Assembly (NCBI GenBank): GCA_903893785.1 | Contig: CAITNQ010000104.1 | Coordinates: 1 to 47,367, forward strand | DNA from: an uncultured Gemmatimonadota bacterium | Lineage (GTDB): Bacteria; Latescibacterota; UBA2968; UBA8231 | DNA length: 47,367 nt | Direction: 5' to 3' | Shown here: in pieces, positions 8,663 through 16,298 of the stretch | Layout: each line of letters begins with the position of its first letter | Numbering within the stretch: the first letter of the stretch is position 1 | The notes under the pieces: generated by a model | Database searches by the model: none | Told to the model about the DNA's origin: nothing | The model's input: only the letters and a program-made list of their open reading frames with translations | Program-made: the position numbers and the translations under genes

Positions 8663-9409
8663 ATGAACGTTCTGATTACCGGCGCTGCCAGCCCCCTGGG
8701 CCAGGCCCTGGCCGGCCGCCTGGCGTCGCAGCACCGACTGCGGCTGATGGATAGGGTGGCCCCCCCGACGCCGGAGAAGGCCGAGGCCTTTGTCGGTGAT
8801 CTGCTCGACCCGGCCAGCGTCTGGCAGGCGGTCCGTGGCATGCACGCCGTCATCCACACGGCAGCGCCGCCGCCGGACCTGCCGGGCCCGGGGTTGGCAC
8901 GCGACCAGGCCCTGCTCGAATTGGCGACCCGGGGCACCCATGTGCTGGCCAGCGCCATGGTCGAAGCCGGCATTCGGCGCCTGGTATACGCCGGTACGCT
9001 GGCGATCTTCCGGGCCTACGCCGACGACGTGTACATCACCGAGAACTGGAAACCGCTGCCGGGTACGGACATGGAGGTCATGAGCAACTACCTGGGCGAG
9101 TTGGGGTGCCGCGAGTTTGCCATGGCCCATCGCCTGACCGCCACGGCCGTCCGCCTGGGCACACTGGTGCTTGAGGAGGACGTGCTCGGCCAACCGCCAG
9201 ACCTGGCCTGGCTGGACCTGCGCGACGCCGCCCAAGCTTTTGAAGGGCCGCTGGCCATCGACAACAGCGACGAAGTCAGCTGGGTACGACGGTGGAGCGT
9301 GATCCATGCCTGCGCTGACCTGGCGCACCCCAAGTACCTGATCGACGTCGCCCGGCGGCACGGTTTCCGGCCGGAACACAATTTCCAGGCCCATTGGCAG
9401 GCCGCCTGA
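8663..9409 (+). CDS. NAD-dependent epimerase/dehydratase family protein, atypical active site
   Basis: This 248-residue extended-SDR protein has the nucleotide-binding motif ITGAASPLGQALA at the N terminus and the strand-end motif IRRLVYAGTLAIFR. The usual catalytic YxxxK is not intact: the aligned segment reads SNYLGELGCREFA, with Glu where Lys is expected four residues after Tyr. It may therefore be a non-canonical or non-catalytic SDR. The start is ATG 8663 with GGGAGAGAG upstream. It lies between the mutarotase-like gene and the tandem epimerase pair, in the same orientation with short gaps, so co-transcription is likely. Confidence 0.75.
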   Translation: MNVLITGAASPLGQALAGRLASQHRLRLMDRVAPPTPEKAEAFVGDLLDPASVWQAVRGMHAVIHTAAPPPDLPGPGLARDQALLELATRGTHVLASAMVEAGIRRLVYAGTLAIFRAYADDVYITENWKPLPGTDMEVMSNYLGELGCREFAMAHRLTATAVRLGTLVLEEDVLGQPPDLAWLDLRDAAQAFEGPLAIDNSDEVSWVRRWSVIHACADLAHPKYLIDVARRHGFRPEHNFQAHWQAA

Positions 9410-9422
9410 CGGGAGCATGTCG

Positions 9423-10160
9423 ATGAAGACGGTGCTCCTGTTGGGCGCTTCCGGCCTGGTCGGACCGCACCTTGTCGCCGGCTTGGAGGAACACTTCCAC
9501 GTGCGCCTGGGTGACATCAAGCCCAACCCCGATGGCCGGCCTGTGCAGCCGGTAGATGTCACTCAGTACCAGCAGGTGTACGAAGCCGCCCGTGGGGTTG
9601 ACGCCATCCTCAACTTCACCGTCAACCGCTACCACCCGGCGCTGAGTTTCGGCGTCAACGTGGTGGGCGCGTACCATGTGCTGCGGGCCGCGGCGGAGCT
9701 GGGCATCCCCAAGGTGATCCACACGGGGCCCGAGTTTACCTCGCCGGAACACCGCCACGAGTTTGATGTGGACGACGTGCCGTTGCGCAGCGGCACCGAG
9801 TGGTATTGGTACACCAAGCTCCTCAGCCTGGAGCTGTGTCAGGCCTATGCCCGGGAATACCCGCTGCAGGTGATCTGCCTCCTGTTCAGCCATCTGGGCC
9901 CATGCCCGACAGGCCCGCTGCCACGGCAGGACCTGCCTGTTTTCACCGTCCTGTGGCCGGATCTGGTGGAGGCCCTGCGCCTGGCCGTAGAGGTGGACCG
10001 CGTGCCCGACAACTACCAGTGCTTCAACCTCCACAGCTACCTGGGCCACGGCAAGATCCTGCTCGACAAGGTGGCGCGCGTCCTGGGGTACCAGCCAGGC
10101 ACCGGCGCCGAGGCGCTCTTCCGCCGACCGCTGCGCCCGGATCTGGGCCCCGCGGGTTGA
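9423..10160 (+). CDS. NAD-dependent epimerase/dehydratase, tandem paralog 1
   Basis: This 245-residue protein begins MKTVLLLGASGLVGPHLVAG, a GxxGxxG-type Rossmann motif, followed by an acidic GDIKPNP that would bind the adenosine ribose and points to NAD. The active-site-type motif WYWYTKLLSLEL contains YxxxK. ATG 9423 is preferred over ATG 9417 because GGGAG is seven bases from the former and one from the latter. It is clearly homologous along its length to the next gene (LLLGASGL, GDIK, ARGVDAILN, HTGP, YTK, CQAYARE, HLG and NLHS are all shared). Probable role: oxidation or epimerisation of a sugar or sugar derivative. Confidence 0.8.
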   Translation: MKTVLLLGASGLVGPHLVAGLEEHFHVRLGDIKPNPDGRPVQPVDVTQYQQVYEAARGVDAILNFTVNRYHPALSFGVNVVGAYHVLRAAAELGIPKVIHTGPEFTSPEHRHEFDVDDVPLRSGTEWYWYTKLLSLELCQAYAREYPLQVICLLFSHLGPCPTGPLPRQDLPVFTVLWPDLVEALRLAVEVDRVPDNYQCFNLHSYLGHGKILLDKVARVLGYQPGTGAEALFRRPLRPDLGPAG

Positions 10161-10220
10161 CATCAGCCGAATGCCCTGGCCCACCGCGGCCGGGTGGCAC
10201 GCCATTGCAGAGGGGAACAC

Positions 10221-10952
10221 ATGAAAAGGGTTCTGCTGCTGGGGGCTTCGGGGCTGATCGCGCCACATATGATCCCGCTGCTCGAACCACACTACGAACT
10301 GGTTCTAGGCGACATCAAGGCGCACCCACAGGGCCGGGCCGTGGAGCCGGTGGACATCACTGTGTACGAGCAGGTCCTGGCCGCGGCCCGTGGCGTGGAC
10401 GCCATTCTCAACTGCACGGTGAATCGCGGCGATCCGGTGCAGAGCTTCCGCGTCAACGTCAACGGCTGCTTTCACGTGCTGCGGGCGGCGGTGGAACTGG
10501 GCATCCGCAAGGTAGTGCACACCGGGCCGCAGCAGGTGTGGCCCGAGTACCATCACTTCCACGACGTGGACGACCCTCCGGGCCGCGGTGGCCCGGGTTA
10601 CTACGGCTACACCAAGACCATGAGCCTGCAACTGTGCCAGGCGTACGCGCGCGAGCACGGTCTGCAGGTGGTGTGCTTCCTCTACTGCCACCTGGGCGCG
10701 GCACCGACCGAGCGGCAGGTGGCCCGCGACTTCCATCCGTTCAGCGTGGTCTGGGAGGATGTGGTTGAGGCGTGTCGCCTGGCCATCGAAATGGAGCAGG
10801 TTCCGGGCAACTACCAGAGCTTCAACCTCCACAGTCACCCGGGCCACGGTAAGTACCGACTCGACAAGGCGGCGCGCATCCTGGGCTTCCGGCCACAGTT
10901 GCCGCTGGAAGAGCTGTACCGGCGGCCGCTGACGCCACCACCGCCCGCCTGA
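10221..10952 (+). CDS. NAD-dependent epimerase/dehydratase, tandem paralog 2
   Basis: This 243-residue protein is the second copy of a tandem duplication, starting MKRVLLLGASGLIAPHMIP. It keeps the NAD-binding GDIKAHPQG and the YxxxK motif in YYGYTKTMSLQL. The two copies differ most in the central substrate-facing region (HTGPQQVWPEYHHFHDVDD against HTGPEFTSPEHRHEFDVDD), which suggests related but distinct substrates. ATG 10221 follows GAGGGGAAC; an upstream in-frame ATG at 10194 has no ribosome-binding site. It is the last gene of the operon, followed by a strong hairpin at 11004-11030. Confidence 0.8.
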   Translation: MKRVLLLGASGLIAPHMIPLLEPHYELVLGDIKAHPQGRAVEPVDITVYEQVLAAARGVDAILNCTVNRGDPVQSFRVNVNGCFHVLRAAVELGIRKVVHTGPQQVWPEYHHFHDVDDPPGRGGPGYYGYTKTMSLQLCQAYAREHGLQVVCFLYCHLGAAPTERQVARDFHPFSVVWEDVVEACRLAIEMEQVPGNYQSFNLHSHPGHGKYRLDKAARILGFRPQLPLEELYRRPLTPPPPA

Positions 10953-11003
10953 ACCCGGGTTGGCCCCGCGGGCCCGGCAGGGGCCGCATCGCCCGTCTTG
11001 AAT

Positions 11004-11030
11004 GTGGCCGGCCATGGGTCGGCCGGCCAC
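11004..11030. terminator. Perfect 10-bp inverted repeat between convergent genes
   Basis: GTGGCCGGCC (11004-11013) and GGCCGGCCAC (11021-11030) form a perfect stem around a seven-base loop, between the convergent ends at 10952 and 11052. It could end transcription from both sides. There is no T-tract. Two copies of GCCCGGCAGGGGC flank it. Confidence 0.5.
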
Positions 11031-11051
11031 GAGCCCGGCAGGGGCTCCCCG

Positions 11052-12380
11052 TCAGTCCCAGGCAGATCGCAGGGCGTGCACGCGCAGGCGCCGGACCTGC
11101 GCCGGGGCGCCGGTGGCCGACAAGCCGAGGCCGCGCGCCTCGGGGGCCAGCAGACAGCTGTGGGTCAGCACCACCTGGCCACGGTCGACAAAGGCCTCGA
11201 TGGAGGCGCGATCCACCAGCAGTCGGAGGCGCAACCGGTCTCCGTCCAGGACCAGCGGCGCGGTGCGACCGCCGCATCGGAGCAGGCCGGCCGGGCGATC
11301 CGCCATGACGGTTTCGCCACGCACCTGCCAGACCACCTGCGTGTCCTGACCCAGATCGATCTCGGCGTCGATATCGAGCAACTCGCCCTGCACCCCCTGC
11401 AGCAGGTCCACGCCCGGGCTCAACCGCTGCCCGTCGCGCGCATAGAGCGTCGCGGCGTGCAGACGAGCCAGCTCGCGCACCGGCTGCCGGCACAGGCGGA
11501 TGCCTTCGGGCAGCCGCTGCAGGGTCAGTTCGCAGGGGAACGTCAGCTGTTGGTCGAAGGACGTGGTGGCCGGGAAACCCCCGCCCATCATCCAGGCCAG
11601 GTGCAGCGTGCGCGGGTCGCCGGGGGGCGCGCCGTACCAGCACTGCGAGGCATAGAAGGTGCCCCAGTCCATCTTGAGCCTGGGGGAATCGGCGTCGAAC
11701 CGACAGCCGTCGAAGTCGCCGATCTGGTACTCGCCGTTTCCAGCGTGGAGCACCCAGCGGCGACCGGCCCCGTCCGGCGCGGCCAGGCAGAACAGCGAGG
11801 GGCACTCGCGCAGCTCGCCCTGGTAGACGCTGGCCAGGGTCCAGTGCTGCAGGTCCGTGGACTGGTAAAACAGGAAGTCGTGCGGGTTGTCGGGCCACAC
11901 GAAGGTGATCATCACCCAGTACCCGCCGGGCTCGTAGCGCAGCACATAGGGGTCGGCGTGGCGCGGCGGCACAATGTTGTCCCGCGGCGTCCAAGTGCGG
12001 CCCCGGTCGCTGCTATAGGCCAGCGAACTGCCGTAGAACACCACCAGCAGGTCGTCGTGGCCCGGCCCCAGGCCGGACTGGTTGCCCCGGTCGACGATGC
12101 CACTGCCGGAACCGGACTGGATCGGCAGCGCCGGCAGATGCTCCCACCGCACCAGGTCGCGACTGATGGCGTGGCCCCAGAAAGGGCCTGGCCCGGGGCT
12201 GCCGCTGTCCCAGGCCGGCGTGCGCTTGCCCGGGTTGTGCTGGTACATCAGGTGGTACTCGCCGTCGTGGTAGATCAGCCCGTTGGGGTCATTGATCCAG
12301 CAGTTTGGCGCCGTGAAGTGCAACTGCGGCCGCCACACGGCGTCGGCAGCGGTCGAGGGGGACACACAGACCGGTTCCAT
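11052..12380 (-). CDS. GH32 glycoside hydrolase (beta-fructosidase/levanase type) with altered RDP motif
   Basis: This 442-residue protein has the GH32 layout: an N-terminal five-bladed propeller with the nucleophile motif NDPNG (residues 30-34, Asp31), the acid/base motif ECP (192-194) and a C-terminal beta-sandwich. The third signature, normally RDP, reads ADP at 142-144, so the transition-state Asp is kept but the Arg is replaced by Ala. No signal peptide is visible, suggesting an intracellular enzyme acting on imported fructo-oligosaccharides or sucrose, which fits a nearby sugar importer. ATG 12380 has GGAGG nine bases upstream. It is a distant paralog of the GH32 at 24381-25733. Confidence 0.88.
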   Translation of the reverse strand: MEPVCVSPSTAADAVWRPQLHFTAPNCWINDPNGLIYHDGEYHLMYQHNPGKRTPAWDSGSPGPGPFWGHAISRDLVRWEHLPALPIQSGSGSGIVDRGNQSGLGPGHDDLLVVFYGSSLAYSSDRGRTWTPRDNIVPPRHADPYVLRYEPGGYWVMITFVWPDNPHDFLFYQSTDLQHWTLASVYQGELRECPSLFCLAAPDGAGRRWVLHAGNGEYQIGDFDGCRFDADSPRLKMDWGTFYASQCWYGAPPGDPRTLHLAWMMGGGFPATTSFDQQLTFPCELTLQRLPEGIRLCRQPVRELARLHAATLYARDGQRLSPGVDLLQGVQGELLDIDAEIDLGQDTQVVWQVRGETVMADRPAGLLRCGGRTAPLVLDGDRLRLRLLVDRASIEAFVDRGQVVLTHSCLLAPEARGLGLSATGAPAQVRRLRVHALRSAWD

Positions 12381-12481
12381 CGCAGACAGCCTCCGGTAAC
12401 TGGGGCGGACAGGGCGAGACCGGGGATCAGGCTGGCACCAACAGCCGACGAGCCGGTCGGCAGCGGGCTACAGCGGACGGC

Positions 12482-12569
12482 GCCGGCTACCCGGTAACCG
12501 CGGTGGGACGGCGAGGCGCACCTCGGTGCCGCCACGGGCGCCGGGCTCGGGCACGCAGCAGCGGGCGCC
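12482..12569. repeat. Direct repeat copy 1 (88 bases, 97-base period)
   Basis: This is the first of two 88-base copies that differ at about five positions. It begins GCCGGCTACCCGGTAACCGC and ends CGCAGCAGCGGGCGCC. It lies in the 292-base gap between the GH32 start and the MFS gene end. There is no convincing coding frame in it. Confidence 0.9.
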
Positions 12570-12578
12570 AGCGGGGCC

Positions 12579-12666
12579 GCCGGTTACCCGGTGACCGCGG
12601 CGCGACGGCGAGGCGCACCTCGGTACCGCCACGGGCGCCGGGCTCGGGCACGCAGCAGCGGGCGCC
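12579..12666. repeat. Direct repeat copy 2 (88 bases, 97-base period)
   Basis: This is the second copy, beginning GCCGGTTACCCGGTGACCGC and ending CGCAGCAGCGGGCGCC. It ends six bases before the stop codon of the MFS gene, so on the - strand the repeat pair directly follows that gene and precedes the GH32 gene. The copies are separated by nine bases. Confidence 0.9.
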
Positions 12667-12672
12667 GCCGCC

Positions 12673-13854
12673 TCAGGCCTCGGCCGGCTCGGGGCGAACC
12701 ACCAGCGGAAAGGCCAGCCCCACCAGGGCCAGCGCCGCCGCGACGGCGCCGAAACCGATGCCGTAACCCCAGGCAGTGATCAACAGGCCGGTCACCACCG
12801 GCCCGAGCGCCTGGCCCACATCCATGATCGCGCTCATGGTTCCCAGCGCCATGCCGTGCGAACGGGCCCGGGCCAGATCGGCCACCAGCGCGGCCGTGGC
12901 CGAGGTGACGGTGGCCACGGTCAGGCCAAATCCCAGGCTAATCGGCAGCAGGGCCCAGAAGGAGCGCGCCAGGGGCAGCAGCGCCAGGCCCGTCGCGCCC
13001 ACCAGCAGGCCGATGACGATCTGCTGGCGGCGGCCCCGTCGGTCAGCCAGTCGGCCCATGATCGGCTTGGTCAGCGCCACGACCAGGACCTGCAGCCCGA
13101 GGAGCAGGCCGATCTGGTAGGCGTCCAGGCCCAGGCTGCGGGCATACAGCGGCAGAAAGGCCTCCATGGCCCCATAGGCCAGGAACTGGACGGCCTCGGC
13201 ACTGCTGGTGAACAAGATGCCGCGGTGCGACAGCACTTCGCCCAGTCCCTGGCGGAACGCCGCCCGGCGGGGGGCGGCGGTTGCCGGTGCCGGCGTCGGC
13301 AACCGCAGCGCCAGCAGCAGCGCCACCACGCCGGCGGCGCCGCAGGCCCAGTAAACCGCCCGGAAGCCGGCTGGCGAGGCCAGGGTGAAGGCGCCCAGCA
13401 GCGCCCCGCCCACCAACGGCGCGGCCGAGCGGCCCGCCAGCGTGGACGAGGAATACCACCCCATTTTCTCCCCGCGTTCACGGGAGTAGAGATCGGCGAC
13501 CAGGGCCAGGGCCACCGGACCGAAGATGGCTGTGGCCAGGCCGTGGAACACGCGCACGGCCACCAGGCTGGCAACGTTGTTCACCCCCAGGTACAGGAAG
13601 GGGGCCAGGGCGAACACTGCCATGGCCAGCAGGATGACCCGCCGCCGTCCCCACAGGTCCGACAGACCACCGGCCGGCGCACTGACGACGATGCCGGTGA
13701 CGGTGGACGCTGCGGCAATGAAGCCGATGTCGGCCGGCGTGGCGTGGAGGTAGGCAGCATACAGCGGCAGCACCGGGCTCTTGGCCAATGTCGAACTGAA
13801 GATGGCGCACATACCGGCGCCGCAGAGCACGCGAAACGGCGTCACCGCGGCCAT
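12673..13854 (-). CDS. MFS transporter (DHA1-like)
   Basis: This 393-residue membrane protein has about 12 hydrophobic segments. MFS motif A is visible after the second segment as GGLSDLWGRRRVIL, and a second copy in the middle loop is MGRLADRRGRRQQIV. These are the hallmarks of the proton-coupled drug/metabolite antiporter branch. The protein ends with a short charged tail. It starts at ATG 13854 and sits 31 bases after the stop of the aminotransferase gene upstream, so the two may be co-transcribed. Export of an amino acid, thiol or sugar product is plausible; the substrate cannot be read. Confidence 0.85.
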   Translation of the reverse strand: MAAVTPFRVLCGAGMCAIFSSTLAKSPVLPLYAAYLHATPADIGFIAAASTVTGIVVSAPAGGLSDLWGRRRVILLAMAVFALAPFLYLGVNNVASLVAVRVFHGLATAIFGPVALALVADLYSRERGEKMGWYSSSTLAGRSAAPLVGGALLGAFTLASPAGFRAVYWACGAAGVVALLLALRLPTPAPATAAPRRAAFRQGLGEVLSHRGILFTSSAEAVQFLAYGAMEAFLPLYARSLGLDAYQIGLLLGLQVLVVALTKPIMGRLADRRGRRQQIVIGLLVGATGLALLPLARSFWALLPISLGFGLTVATVTSATAALVADLARARSHGMALGTMSAIMDVGQALGPVVTGLLITAWGYGIGFGAVAAALALVGLAFPLVVRPEPAEA

Positions 13855-13885
13855 GGCGCAGATCCTGAGGAAGTAGGGTGGGCCG

Positions 13886-15115
13886 TCATCGGTCGCTGCC
13901 CGGCAGCGCCAGGGCGCGTTCCAGGCGCGCCACGGCCTCGGCGAGGGTCGCCCGGGGGCAGGCCAGGTTCAGGCGCTGGAAGCCCTCACCGCCGGGCCCG
14001 AAGATGGGGCCGTCGTTGAGCGCCAGGCCGCCCACTTCCACCAACCGCTGGCGCAGCTGGGGCGGCGTCAGCCCCGTGGCGCGACAGTCCAGCCAGGCCA
14101 GGTACGTGCCCTCCAGCGGCCCGACGCGCACCTGCGGCAACCGGGCCTGCAGTTGGGCGCACAGGTACTGGTAGTTGCCCCGCAGGTAGACCAGCAACTC
14201 CGCCAACCATGGTTCGCCCTCGTTGAAGGCAGCGACCGTGGCCTCCAGGCCGAAGGGATTGAGCCCGTCGACGGCCAATGCCTCGTGATGGGCGGCAAAG
14301 CGGGCCCGCAACCCGGCGTCGGCAATCAGCACGTACGCCGTTGCCAGGCTCGCCAGGTTGAAGGTCTTGCTCGCTGCATGGGCGGTAACCGTGATCCGCT
14401 CGATCTCCGGCGACAGGCGGGCCACGGGGGTGTGGCGATGGGGCGCAAAAACCAGGTCGTTGTGGATCTCGTCGGCCACCAGCACCAGGCCGTGGCGCAG
14501 GCAGATCGACGCCACCCGCTCCAACTCGTCGGGCCGCCAGACCCGTCCCACCGGATTGTGGGGACTGGAGAAGATCAGTATCCGGGCCTGGGCTGCCTTG
14601 GCTTCCAGATCGTCGAAGTCAATCTGGTAGTCGCCTTGGTGCTCAATCAGCGGGTTGATCACCAGGCGACGCCGGTTCACCCGCGGTAACCAGAAGAAAG
14701 GGTAGTACACCGGTGATTGGACCAGCACGCCGTCGTCCTCGCCGGTCAGGGCCTGCACCAGGTGGCTCAATACCGGTACGACCCCGGGCGTGTACACGAT
14801 GGCTTCCGGGTGCACGGTGTACCCGTGGCGGCGGCCCCACCAGTCGACGATAGCCTGCTGATGGCGCGGACGCCGTACATGGTAGCCGTACACGCCGTGG
14901 TCCACCAGTCGCTGCAGGGCGGCGGTGACACAGGGGGCTACGCGGAAGTCCATGTCCGCCACCCACAGGGGCAGCAGTTCCGCGCGGCCGTAGCGCGCCT
15001 CCAACTCGTCGTACTTGAGGCAGTCGGTGTGCCGGCGGGGAATGATCTGGTCGAAGTCAAAAGCCACGGGGTCGCCTGGGCAGCAAAGGGGGCACGGCTC
15101 GGGTGAAGGGAGCAT
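13886..15115 (-). CDS. PatB/MalY-type pyridoxal-phosphate aminotransferase (C-S lyase family)
   Basis: This is a fold-type I PLP enzyme of about 409 residues. The Schiff-base lysine lies in HAASKTFNLASL (Lys250 from this start), preceded by VADEIHNDLVF with the pyridine-contacting Asp and by SSPHNPVGRVW. WVADMDF near the N terminus is typical of the PatB/MalY subfamily (cystathionine beta-lyase-like C-S lyases), not of ordinary aminotransferases. I chose ATG 15115 because GGGAG lies four bases upstream. GTG 15067 is a real alternative: it would give MAFDFDQIIPRR, exactly the usual family N terminus, and remove a Cys-rich leader. It is followed by an MFS exporter and preceded by a 2-hydroxyacid dehydrogenase. 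Confidence 0.87.
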   Translation of the reverse strand: MLPSPEPCPLCCPGDPVAFDFDQIIPRRHTDCLKYDELEARYGRAELLPLWVADMDFRVAPCVTAALQRLVDHGVYGYHVRRPRHQQAIVDWWGRRHGYTVHPEAIVYTPGVVPVLSHLVQALTGEDDGVLVQSPVYYPFFWLPRVNRRRLVINPLIEHQGDYQIDFDDLEAKAAQARILIFSSPHNPVGRVWRPDELERVASICLRHGLVLVADEIHNDLVFAPHRHTPVARLSPEIERITVTAHAASKTFNLASLATAYVLIADAGLRARFAAHHEALAVDGLNPFGLEATVAAFNEGEPWLAELLVYLRGNYQYLCAQLQARLPQVRVGPLEGTYLAWLDCRATGLTPPQLRQRLVEVGGLALNDGPIFGPGGEGFQRLNLACPRATLAEAVARLERALALPGSDR

Positions 15116-15180
15116 CGCGCTCCCGGCGCGGCAAAGCAACGACTGGCCCGTGGTCCTCGTCAAGGCAGCGGCAGACCCCC

Positions 15181-16206
15181 TCAGGCGGGCCGCGGACGGG
15201 CGCCGGTCATGCCCTCAACGACGGCCCGGGTGACTTCGCCGTGCAGCGGTTGGCCGGCCAGGAAGCGACCGATCTCGTCGACGGCGAAACGCCCCAGGCG
15301 GCGACGACCATTGCCGGCAAAGCCGGCGATATGGGGCGTCAGGAAGCAGTTGGGCAGTTGGTACAACGGGCTGCCAGCCGCCGGTGGTTCGGGATAGGTC
15401 ACGTCCAGGTACGCCTGCAGCGGCCGAGATGACAGCGCCGCCGCCAGCGCTGCCTCGTCGACAGTGGCACCCCGGCCCGTGTTGATGAACAGCGTGTGGT
15501 CGCGCATCAGGGCGAACTGGGCCGCACCGAACAGGCCCTCGGTGGAGGGCAGCCAGGGGACGCAATTGTGGATCACCGCACAGGTGGCGCACACTTCGTC
15601 CAGCGACGCGGCCACCGCGCCCGTTTCGGCCAAGACCGCGGCCTCGACCTGGGGGTCGCACACCCGCACCGTCAAATCGTGAAAGGGCGCCAGCAGACGG
15701 TGCAGGCAACGCCCCACAGCCCCGTACCCAACGATGCCGATGTCCAGGTCGCACAGTTCGCGCACGGGCAGAGGCGGTGGCGTCGGCGACTCTAGGCCCA
15801 TGCGGCGGGATAGCGGCAGCACCTGCTTGAGGCCGACAATGGTCACCGCCAGCGCGAACTCGGCCACCCCTTCGGCCAGCACCTGATTGGCCGTGCTCAA
15901 GCGCAGGGACCGCTGCCACAGGGCAGGGGTCGCCAGCGGCGCCATGCTCCCCGCCGCATGCGCCCACAGCGCCAGTTCGGGCGCCGCCGCCAGCAGGTCG
16001 GCCTCCAGTGGCACCGCGCCCCAGCCGGTCAGGACCACCCGGGCCCCGGCCATGGCCGCGCACGGCTCGCTCGCGGGGCGGTGGCCCGGATCGGTGCACA
16101 GCGCCACGTCGGCCCAGGAACGCAGCCGCTCCCAGTCCCCCGGGGCAAAGCACTCGGTAACCGGGCCACTGCCGATCAGGACCGCAACGCGGGGGCGGTC
16201 AGCCAT
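15181..16206 (-). CDS. D-isomer-specific 2-hydroxyacid dehydrogenase
   Basis: This 341-residue protein has the C-terminal NAD-binding domain signature GIVGYGAVGRCLHRLL, the NTGRGATVDEAAL segment, the LDVTYPEPP segment with the active-site Glu, and TPHIAGF with the catalytic His. The N-terminal catalytic domain is less conserved. Members reduce 2-oxoacids or hydroxypyruvate-type compounds to D-2-hydroxyacids. ATG 16206 has CCGGAGGATGAG upstream, a strong ribosome-binding site. It lies between the radical SAM fusion (stop 16299) and the aminotransferase, all on the - strand. A linked amino-acid or keto-acid pathway is possible but unproven. Confidence 0.88.
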   Translation of the reverse strand: MADRPRVAVLIGSGPVTECFAPGDWERLRSWADVALCTDPGHRPASEPCAAMAGARVVLTGWGAVPLEADLLAAAPELALWAHAAGSMAPLATPALWQRSLRLSTANQVLAEGVAEFALAVTIVGLKQVLPLSRRMGLESPTPPPLPVRELCDLDIGIVGYGAVGRCLHRLLAPFHDLTVRVCDPQVEAAVLAETGAVAASLDEVCATCAVIHNCVPWLPSTEGLFGAAQFALMRDHTLFINTGRGATVDEAALAAALSSRPLQAYLDVTYPEPPAAGSPLYQLPNCFLTPHIAGFAGNGRRRLGRFAVDEIGRFLAGQPLHGEVTRAVVEGMTGARPRPA

Positions 16207-16298
16207 CTCATCCTCCGGTTCTGGTCAGGTTCACGGCCGTCAGCGTCGGGCGCCGCCCCCTCGGCCAGCCCGGCGGCTGCCGGGCGACCGGTGGCCGT

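Noticed and set aside
12503..12779. Short + strand frames over the 88-base repeats
   Set aside because: Both are Arg/Pro-rich, overlap the MFS gene end and have no ribosome-binding site; the repetition comes from the DNA repeat.
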